Shown here piece after piece: positions 10,717-22,976 of a stretch of 64,000 nucleotides of DNA. The position numbers were made by a program, and so were the translations under genes. Every line of letters starts with the position of its first letter. The stretch's first letter is position 1. This DNA is from Acanthochlamys bracteata. Lineage: Eukaryota > Streptophyta > Magnoliopsida > Pandanales > Velloziaceae. The notes below the pieces were generated by a model that saw only the letters and a program-made list of their open reading frames with translations, searched no databases and was not told the DNA's origin. The DNA lies in assembly GCA_019914995.1 (NCBI GenBank), contig CM034139.1, positions 7,690,386-7,754,385 of the forward strand, given 5' to 3'.

Positions 10717-13300
10717 ATGGCCTCCACACCGCGGCTACGGCTCCTCTTCTTATTCTACCTTCTCGTGTCAACTCACTGCCTCCGCGACGTCGACGGCGAC
10801 TTGGAGTTCAGCTGGTGGAAGAAGAAGAAGCACGAGATCAAGGGACCCATAAAGACAGTGGTCATCGTAGTGATGGAGAACCGTTCCTTCGACCACATGC
10901 TTGGCTGGCTCAATCTCTCCGGCGTTGACGGTCTCACCGGCAAAGAATTCAACCACTTGAACGCCTCGGACTCGTCTTCCCTTAAAGTCTTCGTCTCTCC
11001 CCACGCCTCTTTCGTTGACTCCGATCCCGGTCACTCTTACCAGGCCATCCGCCAGCAGATCTTTGGCTCCGACGATGACTCTCTCCCTCCGACCATGTCA
11101 GGCTTCGCTCAGCAGGCCTTCTCCATGGACCCTCACATGCCTTCCGCTGTCATGAGCGGTTTCCTCCCGCAAGCAGTCCCCATCTTCGATTCTCTAGCTA
11201 GGAACTTTGCTGTCTTTGATCGCTGGTTCGCCTCCGTCCCGTCCTCCACGCAGCCGAATCGCCTTTATGCCCACTCTGCCACCTCGCATGGCGCCTTCAG
11301 CAATGTCAGGAAGGATCTCATTCATGGATTCCCCCAGCGTACCATCTTCGATACACTAGACGAAGCCGGTCTCTCCTTCGGGGTCTACTACCAGAACATT
11401 CCCGCCGTACTCTTCTTCCGCTCCCTCCGGAAGCTCAAGTTCGTCAATAAGTTCCACTCCTACAAGCACACTTTCAAGCGTCACGCTCGCCTGGGCCGCC
11501 TCCCAAACTATGCAGTCATCGAGCAAAGGTACTTTGATGTCCGCCACTCCCCAGCAAACGACGACCATCCATCGCATGACGTAGCGAGGGGGCAGAAGTT
11601 TATCAAGGAAATATATGAGACTCTACGTGCTAGCCCACAGTGGAACGAGATGGCACTGCTCATTACTTATGATGAGCATGGTGGGTTTTATGACCATGTT
11701 CCTACTCCTGTCTCTGGCGTCCCCAACCCAGACGGGATCATTGGCAAAGAGCCTTACTACTTCAAGTTCGACAGGCTAGGCGTCCGTGTCCCCACCCTGC
11801 TCATCTCTCCTTGGATAGACAAGGGAACAGGTAATCTCATCTTTCTCTGCCCTTATTGTCAGCATTATTATTGCCAGAGTACCACAATGACCAATTCTTA
11901 TTGACAACATGTAGGAATTTCTTACGGAATGCATACTTAGAAGACATTATCTTCTTAGAACCATATCTCTAAGAACTTCACATGTAGTAGGTGCTTGATG
12001 CTTATAATGTTAATAGTTTAACATCTTAAAAATAAAATCTGGTATCTCAACACAAAAAGTTCCTTTTGCATGTTGCTGGGCCTCTAGTCTTCCCATTCTT
12101 GAATCAAGTTGTGCTTGTTGACCTCAGCAATGAGAGTGAGCTAAATGGTACATTTAGCATATTAAACATGTTCTTATCTGCGTCAAAATTCTTGGAATTT
12201 ACTTTACTTGCATGTAGCTTGGGATATATTATCCCAAGTTGAGCATGTATATTATCTTGTTGGAATGTATTTGACTATCATTTTAAAGTGAGCGTATTAT
12301 CATGTACAATCTGCAGAATTATGTGTATGGTTTTGTTACTTCAATTTTACTTGCAGTGATCCATGAGCCTAGCGGTCCAACTCCATCTTCTCAGTTTGAG
12401 CATTCATCCATACCTGCAACTATTAAGAAATTGTTCAATCTGGACAATTCAAACTACCTTACAAAGCGTGATGCATGGGCGGGTACCTTTGAGAACTATT
12501 TCTCTCTTCGCAAGACTCCACGAACTGACTGTCCAGGTTGTTTTCAATATCTGCATGTTGTTTAGTTATATACTCCATATATCACTCATGGCTTTTTTTC
12601 ATTTGATACTTAGTTAAAGTCTTTTCATTATACCCGTGCATGCAACAAGTTCTTTGGTCATTTTAGAAAATTATCAACTGCCTCTCATGTTATTTTCTCT
12701 GCATGCCCTTGTTATTGTTTCGTGGAGGCAGTCTTTTGTAAGTTATGGTTTGATGTCTGCCAAAAGTGTAGACTGAGCTTTGAAATTTATTATGGCAGTT
12801 TTATGCGTTCAAGTTTGTTTTGCAAACAATATGCTATTAACCATTCACATAATTCATTGACATCTGAATTTTTTTGGTTGGCTATGGGGGCCATGCTTCT
12901 CATTAGAACAAAACATCGAGGGTATCGTAGTTTTGCTGATTGATGTACTTCCTGTGTAGAGAAACTCCCCTTGGTGTTGAAATCGCTGAGACCGTTTGGA
13001 CCAAGAGAAGATGTTTCCCTTTCGGAATTTCAGGTGGAGCTGATCCAGCTTGCCTCCCAACTGAATGGAGACCATGTTCTGAACTCTTACCCTGATATAG
13101 GTAGAGGAATGTCTGTCCGTGAAGCTAACGAATATGCAGAGGGTGCTGTTGCGAGGTTCCTGGAAGCTGGGAGGGCAGCACTTGGGGCAGGAGCTAATGA
13201 GTCTGCAATCGTGACAATGAGGCCTTCACTTACTAGCAGGACCAACAGCAGGAATACGAATCAGCTAGCTGCAGTTGAACCACTGCAAGCAGTCCAGTAG
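10717..13300 (+). CDS. NPC1: Non-specific phospholipase C (NPC1-like)
   Basis: Three exons: 10717-11830, 12357-12536, 12960-13300 (1635 nt, 544 residues, GT-AG). The N-terminus, with the hydrophobic stretch [15 protein letters not shown], looks like a secretory signal. The phosphoesterase core carries the signature ENRSFDH (54-60), NDDHPSHD (281-288) and [15 protein letters not shown] (317-331), which in this family form the metal/phosphate site. [20 protein letters not shown] leads into exon 2 ([20 protein letters not shown]) and exon 3 has [15 protein letters not shown]. Known role: hydrolysis of phosphatidylcholine and other phospholipids to diacylglycerol. The C-terminal tail (RPSLTSRTN...) matches the NPC1/NPC2/NPC6 group, and NPC1 fits best by overall similarity from memory. 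The gene looks intact. The ATG is the first in frame after a pyrimidine-rich leader. An exon-1 read-through frame to 11904 is intron sequence. Confidence 0.95.
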
Positions 13301-13797
13301 AGTAAATTTTATATTTGTATATACGTAGTTTCTCAAACGCAAACAAACATTGGAGCCTATGATGCCTCCATCAGCATCACATATAGTGCGTATGAATGTT
13401 ATTGGATTGATGTAAGTTACAAAGACAAAGTTGCCACGCTGGTTTTGGCGTAATGGTTAGCTTCTTTAAAATTACTTGATCATGGGTGCGAGTTTAATGC
13501 AGGTTTTCTAATACCGCTTGAATATCTCAGACGGCCAATTGTGTGCTTGGCTGGAAAATGTTATTTTGTTAGTTAACTAAAATTTCACAACATTTTATCT
13601 GCGGCTTCGTGGAAAAATTCGTGAAAACAATGAAAAACAAATCTGTGAAGTCAATAAGAATTAAGAAAATGAATATTAGATACAACACTATCATCGACCA
13701 AGAACTGCTGCTAAGATAAAACACTTCTTTTAAAAAACAGAGAAGGTCGTCATTTGAACTCGATCTTATCGTAGAAGGCAAAAAATCATCAATCATG
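13301..13797. other. Phospholipase C 3' UTR and spacer
   Basis: The 3' UTR probably covers the first 150 bases. A stretch at 13443-13510 loosely resembles the A and B boxes of a tRNA-derived SINE, but not well enough to call. The rest is AT-rich with no gene. Confidence 0.5.
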
Positions 13798-15080
13798 GGT
13801 GGCGATGACGGTGCCTGCCAGCAGCAGCGCGGAGGAGGTGATCGACAACGGCTGTCGACGGGGACCGTGCGGCTACTGAGACCCCTTAAGGAGATGTATA
13901 ATATACTGCGAACGTTAACATCATGCTGATCGACGTCATCGATGCATAATAGACACCCTCTCGTACTTCCTCTTTGGCTTTGACTTTGCCTTCGGAAGTA
14001 CTACTTAACGAAAGCAACCCCTTCATTGTTACTACCGCTTACGCCGCCCTCTCTGACATCCCCAACGCAGCCCATGACGGTGCCTTCTTCCTTTACCAGT
14101 GGGCCTTCGCTATTGCTGTTCCAGGCATAACGAATGGCTACATCGTCGAGCAAACCCAATTCAGCTCCTATCTCGTTTGTCCCTTCCTGCTCACCTGCTT
14201 TGTCTATCCTGTGGTTGCTAACTAGGTCCGGTTTCCAGAAGGCTGGCTCAGTCCAAGCACAAGTCTTGATGAAGGCAGGCCACTGTTTGGGTTAGGTACA
14301 ATTGACTTTGCGCGGAGATGGTAGGGGTTGCCCGCTTATATCTTCGGCAACCCGGTGGCCATGCGCGGGCATAGCGCTGCACTGGTGGTGCTGGGCACGT
14401 TCCTTCTCTGATTTGGCTGGTTCACCTTCAGCCTGGGCTCCTCGTGCCTTACCCAGACATTCCAGGCCAAGGTTACTGGACTGGTGTAGGACGACGACAA
14501 CAGCACGCTCGCAGGATCAGCTACTGATGTGGTGACGTTATTTGGTCAGCAAGCCGTGTATACGAGTCACTGGGACGATGTGGAGGTATGCAATGTGCTT
14601 GCTGGCCATAACATAAGGGCGTTCAGTGGTTGATCCATGGGCGGCAGAGATTCGGGTGCTGTGGCTGAATTCGTGCTGATGAGGCTCCGCTGAATGCTCT
14701 AGCTCTGAGAGAGGGGCAGGACGACCCAGTGGAAGCAGCAAATCTGCATAGCAGTGTGGCGCCTGGGGACTCCTATTCACAGGGTTGTTCGTGAAGGAGG
14801 AGCTGGTGCTGCAGGCATATGCATCGACAGGGCAGCTATGAGCCTCCAAAATGTTACGGAGTCGGTCTTATGGTAGTGACTGTAGGGTGGGGTGAGCCAG
14901 GGCATAGGTTCGCTGTTCTGCATGCTGCACACGCTTTGGCTGCTGACGATATCAGCAGACAAGGAGCTGGCAGGGCTTGACATCTCCTGCTAGGGCGGAA
15001 ACACTTGCAGCAATGATAACCATGAACAATCTGCCAAGCTCCGTCCGAGGTATTATGCAGATTATTTGATCATCCAAAGA
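13798..15080 (+). pseudogene. AMT1-type ammonium transporter, broken copy
   Basis: Plus-strand blocks of an AMT1 ammonium transporter appear in order but in shifting frames: NIMLIDVIDA (about 13917-13946), LSYFLFGFDFAFG (about 13961-13999), LSDIPNAAHDGAFFLYQWAF through GITNGYIVEQTQFSSYL and LTCFVYPVVAN (14046-14225), GHSAALVVLGTFLLWFGW (about 14368-14425), GAWGLLFTGLFVKEELVLQA (about 14760-14817), then ISADKELAGLDISC near 14950-14990. Family knowledge: AMT1 proteins carry ammonium across the plasma membrane through eleven membrane helices and are often encoded without introns, which fits a single-exon relic. Frameshifts, stops (two adjacent ones near 13947) and small losses remove function. 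The GC content is higher than the surroundings. Confidence 0.85.
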
Positions 15081-15332
15081 GGGTAATAGGACTCACCTGC
15101 GGCATTTTAGTGCTGATATTCGCACTATGCATACTTTTACATGATTATCCATTTATTATATGCTGTATCATAAACACTTACTTCAGCCATTACCATCGGC
15201 GGTTTTACATAAATACAGATTGTAACAGTCTTTCAACAAAAAAGTTTAAGAGCTTCATCAGAGAGTACACATCTTACCCATCACAACTACCTGCAGCAGC
15301 TTAAACAAAATTTTACTAGAAACCGCCTTGGC

Positions 15333-18300
15333 TTAATCCAGAAAAATTTTCATGGGAACTTTCAAGCTGGTCTGATTTGGGTCCCATCCGGCTTCTTTTA
15401 GCTTGTCAAGAAAAGCTATGAACTCATCTTCCAGTCTGGAGAGGCTTTCATTGAGCCAACAGAAAATATCATCTATCATTCTCTCATGGTGCTTGTGGAG
15501 CCAATACACCTGCATAAGACTTCTCATCACAGTCAAGCATGTCGCACCTACCTGTAACAACATCAAGTAGATAGGTCCATTGTTGCAAACATATCATAAC
15601 AGAGTCCTGATAAGAAATTTGAAACTGATTAACAACCTTGAAGGTCACAAAGAATTCTGTGTCCTTTCCTTCACGCCTCTTTACATATAGAACATACTTT
15701 TCTTTAGCATACAGCTTCAGAAGGGTCTGCAGCTGTTTCAAAAGCATCATGCAGCTCAGCATTTGCTTTTGCTCTTTAGTGCTTGAAGTAGCAACTTTTA
15801 AGGAACTAAATATAACTATGAACAAATGTGAAACTTGGTTCAGGATCCTCAACATAAAAAATATCATTGGGAGTTTCCTTTGTTTCTTATCAGATAGATG
15901 CATGCAATTACCAAGGGACTTTCAGAGGCCTAACGCCTACAGTTCCCCATTGTTAACACACTTTCTGAAATAAAAGGACAAGCAAAATTGTAGGATTGAA
16001 TTTGGTAGTTTTGAAGTTAGAGGGCATGAATTTTATCATCTTGAAAAGCATTTATTTCTTTTCCTAAAGTTGAATGACTAGATAAGGTAGTGCTTAAGAG
16101 AATCTACCTTTGGGCCTGTGTCCTCTCTACCAATCATTCTCTCAACAGAAACTCCAAAGATTATGCGTGGCTGCAAAAACTGCTCCCAAGATAACAGATC
16201 TTCTTCCTTGTTACAGTCAACATATCCTGCATCAACATGACAGTACAATTCGATGAGAGAACAGAAAAAAGGAAGAAATAAATAGTCACTGAAAAAGAAG
16301 AAACACATTAACAATTCTACCAGGAACATTATTGTGGAAGGTGAAAGACTTGACAAGGATCCGGGCACGTTTGAGATTGATCTTCCAAGAAAGAAAAATC
16401 ATGAATTTGTGATCACAAAAGTAGACCTCAACTATTACCAACAGATTGAAAATCAAATCACAGAATCTGACGCTTTGTTGACATCCTAAGCACTAAAAAG
16501 CACTTCATCTATCATATAAATAGGTGTGCCTGAATAAAAAGCTATGAGCAGATACGCATGTTAAAAACCCGGGCCAGGCAACAATTAGTATGAACTTGAT
16601 TGATACACAGGCATCGAGAACGCAAATCTTAATCGTAAAAGGGGCAAATATACACAAGGCTAGCTTGCAACTAGAATTTTACACTACTTCGCAGCTTATC
16701 TTGTTCTATAGGCTAAGGCCTCCTTGTAGGTAGTAACATATGAATACTTAATAGATTGTTAAGAATTTGTACCAAAAATAAGAAGATTGTGAATAAAACT
16801 CATGTAAGTTTTACTTCTCCAAAAGTCTAGGCCTAAAAATCTTGGAACCAGCTCCCAATTACCAAAAAGGGGAGCAAAACACTAGTTCAACGTTGAAATT
16901 TACTGTGTGAAACTTGAGGGCTGAAAGTGAGAGATATCGTAACCAAAGATGTAGCAAACGAGTGCACAACCATGTAAAGACCAGTAAGGATTGTGATGTT
17001 TGCAATCCTGCTGTATCCTGTGCAATGCAATAATCATGGAATTGAATAGTCAATCACAGAAGAAACTAAGCTATAGACACTAATTAAGTTGTATAAAGGA
17101 ATTAAGAGCAATCTCATTCACGTACCATAATTAATACGCCAAGCAAAAGACCTGTCAGCTGAGCAGTAACCTCCCACACCTCCTCCTGCATTATTTCTAC
17201 TTTATAAAAATGTACAGAGGGCAATAAATTGAAGGAGTAAAAAAAGTCTCATTAACATAAATATAAATGCAGTAAAATTAATAACAACTCCTTGTGCAGG
17301 ATTGCTCTACAGTATTGATTCTTCAATTGATTAGCATGGGATGAAATTGTTAAATTTTAATAAAACAAGAGTGAACAGCTATTCGTGAGAAGCTTCACAT
17401 AGGATAAAAAAACCTTGGAAAGATAGTTGTGCTTCCAGACATTTCCAAACTACAACTTAAAGCACCCAATGTTGTTGTCTAAGCCATGAGGACATGCATC
17501 TATTGTAAGAAGAAAAACTGGTAACTTTTAAGTATCATTCTAGTATCTTCAAGAACAAAAGTGTAAAACTTGTATTGTTGAAGATCCGCATCAAGTAGAA
17601 GTCCCTGAATTTATATGTATCTAGATCCTTGGAATAAAGACATAATCAGAAAAATGAACAACACGTTCACCACCATGCATACCTTTGCTGCAACTTCCCC
17701 AAGGTTTCCTTTTATAGCAAAATGGTTTTGGATGACACGTAATGAAGGATCCTTGAGACCTCTAGCTACAGCCTGCACTTGTGACTAAAGATTTGCTTAA
17801 AAAGGGATAAACCATCTCAAAGTTTATTAGGTATTTCGTATAAATCTCAGAAAAAGTTGATGAAAGTGCTAAATGGTCAGTTTCCTTGCACTTGCATTCT
17901 GTGTAGTAGAATATAATAGCTCAACTTTGGAAGTGAAATTTCATGCAAATTTCAAGCATAAATTTATTAATATAACTAGACCCACTAATCGACGTCAATT
18001 TACCTTCGCAAGATTCCCCAAGGATGCAAGGGCAAGGAAGTATCCAGGATAAAGCGGGGTGCATATCTCAAAAATGCTGCATAGAGCTTATCAGTACACA
18101 GTGATTCTAGTAAAAAGAAAATTTACATAAAAAACAATATAATAAAATAATTTGAATAACCTTCCAGCACTTCCAATAAAATCAGCATACATTCGCCATT
18201 GCTTTGGGTCATCATCAAAAATGTTACCGAAGCGTCCACCTAGATAAGACAGGTATGCCTCTTAGCTGGCATGTCGACATTGTTTGACTGTCTCCAAGTT

Positions 18301-19528
18301 CAAAAGCAAACTGCCAAACCGATAACTAGTCGGCCGATAGCTCCCAGACCATCCTTTAACACCCATCTGTGAGGACCAAAGGTGATTCAATGAGCGACAG
18401 ATACCACAATAATATTTGGCAAATAGCTATTCAAAAGGTCCAGTGCGATTGTGCGAAAGCCATTGCTAGAAGAGAAGAATAAAATCTTTTTGCAAAAAAG
18501 TTTATCACCTTGTGGCAGCAGCAGAAGCAGCAGCAGTAGCTCCAGAAAGGATCCCACTCCAACGGCCTGGAGAAATTTGTGAAGAGGCTCAAGAATTTAC
18601 CAAATTATGAAGTACCACGGATATCACAACAAACAATGTCAAGCAAGTTCAGAAAGCCCATTTCCACAGTTACTACTTCCTTAGGAGAATTGTAGACCAA
18701 TTAGGCTAGAAGTACTAAGCAAATACCATTACCTTCAAAAGACTTGATGTGACCAAGGTGTGGCAAATCCATCCAGTTATGTTGGTTGGGAATTGTAGAA
18801 GCATGTAGTCTAAATAATCATCAGAGACTGATCCTGAAAGATTAAGACAATACAATAATTACAAATATTACAAATGCTTTCAGAAAGAGGATAAATTACA
18901 ATTTGGGGAAAAAGATTCATACAAAAATTCCAAGAAACTAAAAGTGCAAGGCCTGAAGGAAAAAGAAGACATACACCTGGATAGCCTGCAGGCAGAATGA
19001 AGCTTGCAAGAGAAGTGGGAAGCCAGTGCAGGGATGGAGTTTTTGTTAATACTGAGGTCTCATAATTATTGTCTTCCTCCTGGCTTCCAAATTCAGTCAG
19101 CGTTTGTAGCGTATGAGACTGCTCATCGAAAATGTATCTGGAAAGGAAGATAAAAGTAAACCAACCCAATCCAAAGTAAGTAAGATGACAAATTCAACTT
19201 AACTGATAGAAAGAAGAAGAAGAATTAAACAGACTCGCCTCTTGGTGGTGCCGTCGTGGTACCTCTCCACGAGCAACGTTCTCCTCAGGCGCCCACCCTG
19301 ATGCTTCTGTTCGTCATCATCATCTTCTTCTTCTCTGCCTCCGCTACGAGTGGAATTATAAGTAGGCTGCTTGCGCTGATGAGAAGAACAACAACTACAA
19401 GAGATTGTTATTTGTTGTTGCTGCTTCCGGTAATCTGCAAAAGCGGATGAAGAGGAGATGCTGCATTTCATCTTGTCGCTGCCAGCAATGGACGACAGTA
19501 ACGGATGGAGGCGGACGACAACCATCAT
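15333..19528 (-). CDS. RUS5: RUS5-type DUF647 protein (one frameshift in exon 4)
   Basis: Fourteen exons, listed 5' to 3' on the minus strand: 19528-19239, 19137-18977, 18833-18733, 18566-18509, 18366-18320, 18239-18161, 18076-18004, 17772-17683, 17185-17126, 17017-16904, 16381-16321, 16226-16108, 15732-15637, 15551-15333. Blocks match root-UV-B-sensitive 5: LLVERYHDGTTKRYIFDEQ, GSVSDDYLDYMLLQFPTNIT, DDDPKQWRMYADFIGSAG, GYVDCNKEEDLLSWEQF, TEFFVTFK, GWDPNQTSLKVP. The N-terminus is Ser-rich and basic, as expected for a plastid transit peptide. The molecular role of the family is unsettled. Intron 1 needs a GC donor at 19238. Exon 4 is 58 nt where reading phase needs 59: after GVGSF the Ala/Ser-rich stretch shifts frame because a T run is three long instead of four. 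With that base the gene would encode about 522 residues, the normal length. All other junctions agree, so this is either a fresh loss of function or an assembly error. Confidence 0.9.
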
Positions 19529-20182
19529 TCAGTTCCTTCCTTCCTCTTCTTTCGCTGCCTACCGTCACTGCGATGTCTATCCAGTTCCCTACCAAATACA
19601 ATATATAGATAGACGGCCACAAATAGAACAACTAAAAGAAAGAAAGGAAGAGCAAAAGTCCTGGGCCGTAACGGCCCAATTCAAAGCCCATAATTCTCTC
19701 ACCTCTTACAACCCATAACAACTCAGATGGCGTACTACAATACAACACAACTGCATGGACCTGGGGTCTTCCAACTATCAAAACAGTATTTCACACACCA
19801 AAGCAACTGGAACAGGGTGCAATTTGCACCACCATATTTCTTCTCACAAATTAACAGCAATATCATCCATGTTAAACGCATTGCAGAACTTTTCTTAAAG
19901 AAATATACCATACAGTGCATCTTGTGGAGCTGGCAACCAGCACACCAGCTTCACATCTGCTGCATGAACATGAACTTTCTCGTAACAAAATTCTTTCCAT
20001 GCAGGTGCACTACAAAACCTTGGTCTAGTGACCAACCTATAGCACTTGGAAAATCATCCTATTAAAGTTCATTCTTACTGACTGCTCCATAGAATAAAAA
20101 TTAGGTTACACTACCCAATGGGAGAAAAAAATTAAAAAGACTGAATGAAGCTAATGGCTAGAATTGCTGACTATCAGAAATT
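19529..20182. other. Spacer between RUS5 5' end and TAAC 3' end
   Basis: This holds the RUS5 promoter/5' UTR (right of 19528) and the presumed 3' UTR of the carrier gene, head to tail on the minus strand. The open frames here give no recognisable protein. Confidence 0.5.
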
Positions 20183-22976
20183 TCACTCTTCCATGATTCT
20201 TTGAAGCTCTCTCTCACTTGCAGATATAAAACCTTTCACGCTATCAAAAACCGTCAGCTTAATGCTGCAAAATAGCAAGTCTTTCATAAGTACAAGTGTA
20301 AAGTCTTCAGTTAGCAAACAATCGAGCTACGGGCCAAAGGAATTATACTACCTGCTATTTGGTAGGCTTTTTAATGCATTTGGTATAAACCCTCTGTACA
20401 ATCCAATTAAACCATCACGTTCCACAATACCTGCACCAGTAAAACACATACGTAAACATAGGGGTGTCAACCGACCGGGCCACATCCTCACAGTCTAAAC
20501 CCAGGCCCTATAGGGCTTGCATGATAGCCTGTTTATTTCCTATATGCTTTTTATTTGTTAATTTTTGTCTAATGTTACTTAGATAATAAGTTTATGTTTC
20601 TTCAATTACCTCATAAAAGCAACTGGGACTAAACTTAAGTATGTACCCTTTAAAGATAAAATAAGAAATTGTTTTAAAATTAAAGACCACTATAAATGAC
20701 ACCGATGATATATATAGCCAGGCTATTCTGCCAGTGACGCATCTAAGTAAACATACGAAAACCTGGGACGCTGCTGGATAAAATTTCTAAATCATCTTCA
20801 AGCTACATCAACATTCAAAGCATCCGTTACCATATCCTTAGTGCAAATGCTACATCCGATTTGGTAGGATACCACTTGTTGTCAATTTACGATAGAATTT
20901 CAGATTATTAGCACAAAGAACAAAACATACCTTGAAATGCATCAATGATAGTCCTATAAGGTGAATTTTTCATCTGCATTTGCCTTCTCACAGTATCCAA
21001 GGGATAGCACATGACTGTAGCAATGGTTGCCGATGCCAAAGCCGTCAAAAGGGATGTCTCTGGTCTGTTTTGATACTTTTCTGGCAACGATTTCTTCATC
21101 CTAGATTGAGTGAGTAATGTCCGTGCATGTCAATTCCATAGTACAACCAAGTACCAGTAGAATAGTGGACACAGGAGTAGTAACCTTACAAGTCAAATAC
21201 ACAAAAATTCAAAGCAATGTACGGAGCTATTCCAATAAGAGAAGGACCAAGGCCACTGAAGAAGGAACCAATTCCCTCATCTCTAAGCATGGCAAATGCC
21301 ACCTGAAAAGCGCCCAAGTTCATGTTCATTTTTTGCCTAATAGATTGCTGATTCAAGTCTTAAGGGTCACTGAAAGCTACCTGAGACATAGTCCTGGATC
21401 CTGGTTCAACCGCTAGCCTAAGCCTCAAAACATCAAGCGGATAAGTTACCTATAGAGACAAAAGACATATGGCTCGATGTCATGTCCACATAAAAGCTTG
21501 AAATTAATTCCCGCTGTTTGATGGTACATAAACAAATTGAGAAGTCATAAGACTACCAAAATCGACAGCCAACATGTGTAGAAGATAAGGACAATAAATT
21601 TCCATAGAAACGTACAAATGTCGACGTCATCCCTGCACAAGCTCCTGCAGCAAGTCTCCCTAAAACAGAGAGATTCCCATCCTGTGTCCTGAAAAGTTTC
21701 TACACAGCAATATATAAAGATAAATACAGAAAAACAGAAACATTTAACCATAAACTAAGATGTATTCTTCTATTACCTTGAAGAAATCATAAGCAAAAAG
21801 CTGGGCAGCACTGTATGGAACTATACGGATTAGCTGAAATTTCATAGAAAATTGAGGCACGTTAGCGTCAGTTAACAAATAGTATCTTAGAACTCCAACA
21901 AGTACCGAATGGGAAACACCTGTGGAAGGTTTCCTTTCCAAAATCCCTTGACACCTTCCTCTTTTCCAATCATTGTTACAGCCTATTACAACATAGACTA
22001 CAGTTAGACCCCAGCAAAGATACTGTAATCAAGTAAGCAAGTAAAGAGAGCATAATCATCCCAAAAACTTGGCGTTCAATCTACATTCATATAGATTTTT
22101 GTGAGATGTTGCGGCAGCTACAATGAACCAGGAAAGAAACGAACGTATCTATCAATGAACACGATGCTATAGTAGTAGTCCAATAGATTTTCAAACTAAG
22201 CTAGAAACCATAGCACAAAACTTATACTGAAATCATGTTTCACTTGGAAAAGTGCAGAGCACAAGGCTCATGGAGAAACAGAATGTAGCCTGATTTGGTC
22301 AATGGAGCTGTTATAAGATTTGGCAACTTGGTTGCCTACAAGTGGTTGCTACCATAGTGATTGTCCAATGACAATCAATAATGCACAGGTAAAAAAGATG
22401 CATGTCATGTGTGAAGCACGATAAGAAGATGGGAAGAGGATAATGTTCACCACCTGAATGAAGCCGATTGTGTTTGGTCCGCCAGATGCTATTGCCCGCA
22501 ATCCATGAGTCTAGAGAAACAGGGATGTCAGTGGATAAGTAACTCAAAGAGAAGGAGAGAATGGGAATTGAAACAATGTAGGGCGTTGACGTTGCCTGCA
22601 TGAGTAGCTTGACTCTGTCGAGAGGAGCGGTGAGAGTCTTGGCAGCGGCACCAGCAAAGGCACCGGCGGAGAATAGAGTGAAGCCCTTAGGGAGCAAGGC
22701 CAGCAGAGCGAGAGGGTGCTTGAGAAGCAGCGTGGGAGAAGGCGCCTTTCTTCGTCTTATCTCCCTTTTTTGTAGTTGGGTAGCTTCTGGTGTTGGTCCT
22801 GTGACGGTAGTAGAGGAAGAGAGAGAAGCGAAGGAGAGGAGTTTGCTGCTGTTGTTGCTGCTGCATTTGAAGGAGTAGTAGGAGGAAGAGAGCGGGAGTT
22901 TCATTCCGCCGTCGTAGGAGAAGAGGCCAGGGACGTGAACGGCGCGCAAGACCGGGACGAGGAGGTCATCTTCCAT
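20183..22976 (-). CDS. TAAC: Thylakoid ADP/ATP carrier (TAAC), mitochondrial carrier family
   Basis: Ten exons, 5' to 3': 22976-22596, 22510-22454, 21982-21920, 21833-21777, 21699-21616, 21449-21381, 21302-21190, 21100-20931, 20430-20352, 20264-20183 (1155 nt, 384 residues). The three carrier repeats are clear: APLDRVKLLMQ (from residue 117), YPLDVLRLRLAVEPG and YPLDTVRRQMQMKNSPY, each a PxD-x-(K/R) signature. GNLPQLIRIVPYSAAQLFAY and GLGPSLIGIAPYIALNFCVF are family blocks. The roughly 95-residue N-terminal extension, rich in Ser and basic residues, fits a plastid transit peptide. Known role of the Arabidopsis protein: ATP/ADP exchange across the thylakoid (and envelope) membrane, also discussed as a PAPS carrier. 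Intron 1 must use a GC donor (CTCATGCAG|GCAACG), since no GT site keeps the frame. The ATG at 22976 starts MEDDLLVPVL. It sits between RUS5 and CAX in the same orientation. Confidence 0.94.
20455..20600. repeat. Possible hAT-like dispersed repeat end in TAAC intron 8
   Basis: The stretch beginning TAGGGGTGTCAACCGACCGG, followed by GGGCTTGCATGATAGCC, resembles the start of dispersed plant elements that open with GGGGTGTCAA and GC-rich GGGC blocks. No matching inverted end or target duplication was found, so the boundaries are approximate. Confidence 0.3.

Noticed and set aside
10768-11034. Open frames antisense to phospholipase C exon 1
   Set aside because: Shadow frames of a high-GC exon with strong codon bias; no independent support.
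13443-13510. tRNA- or SINE-like sequence (TGGCGTAATGGTTAG ... GGTGCGAGTTTAA)
   Set aside because: It has A- and B-box-like words but no cloverleaf pairing and no matching ends. Too weak to call.
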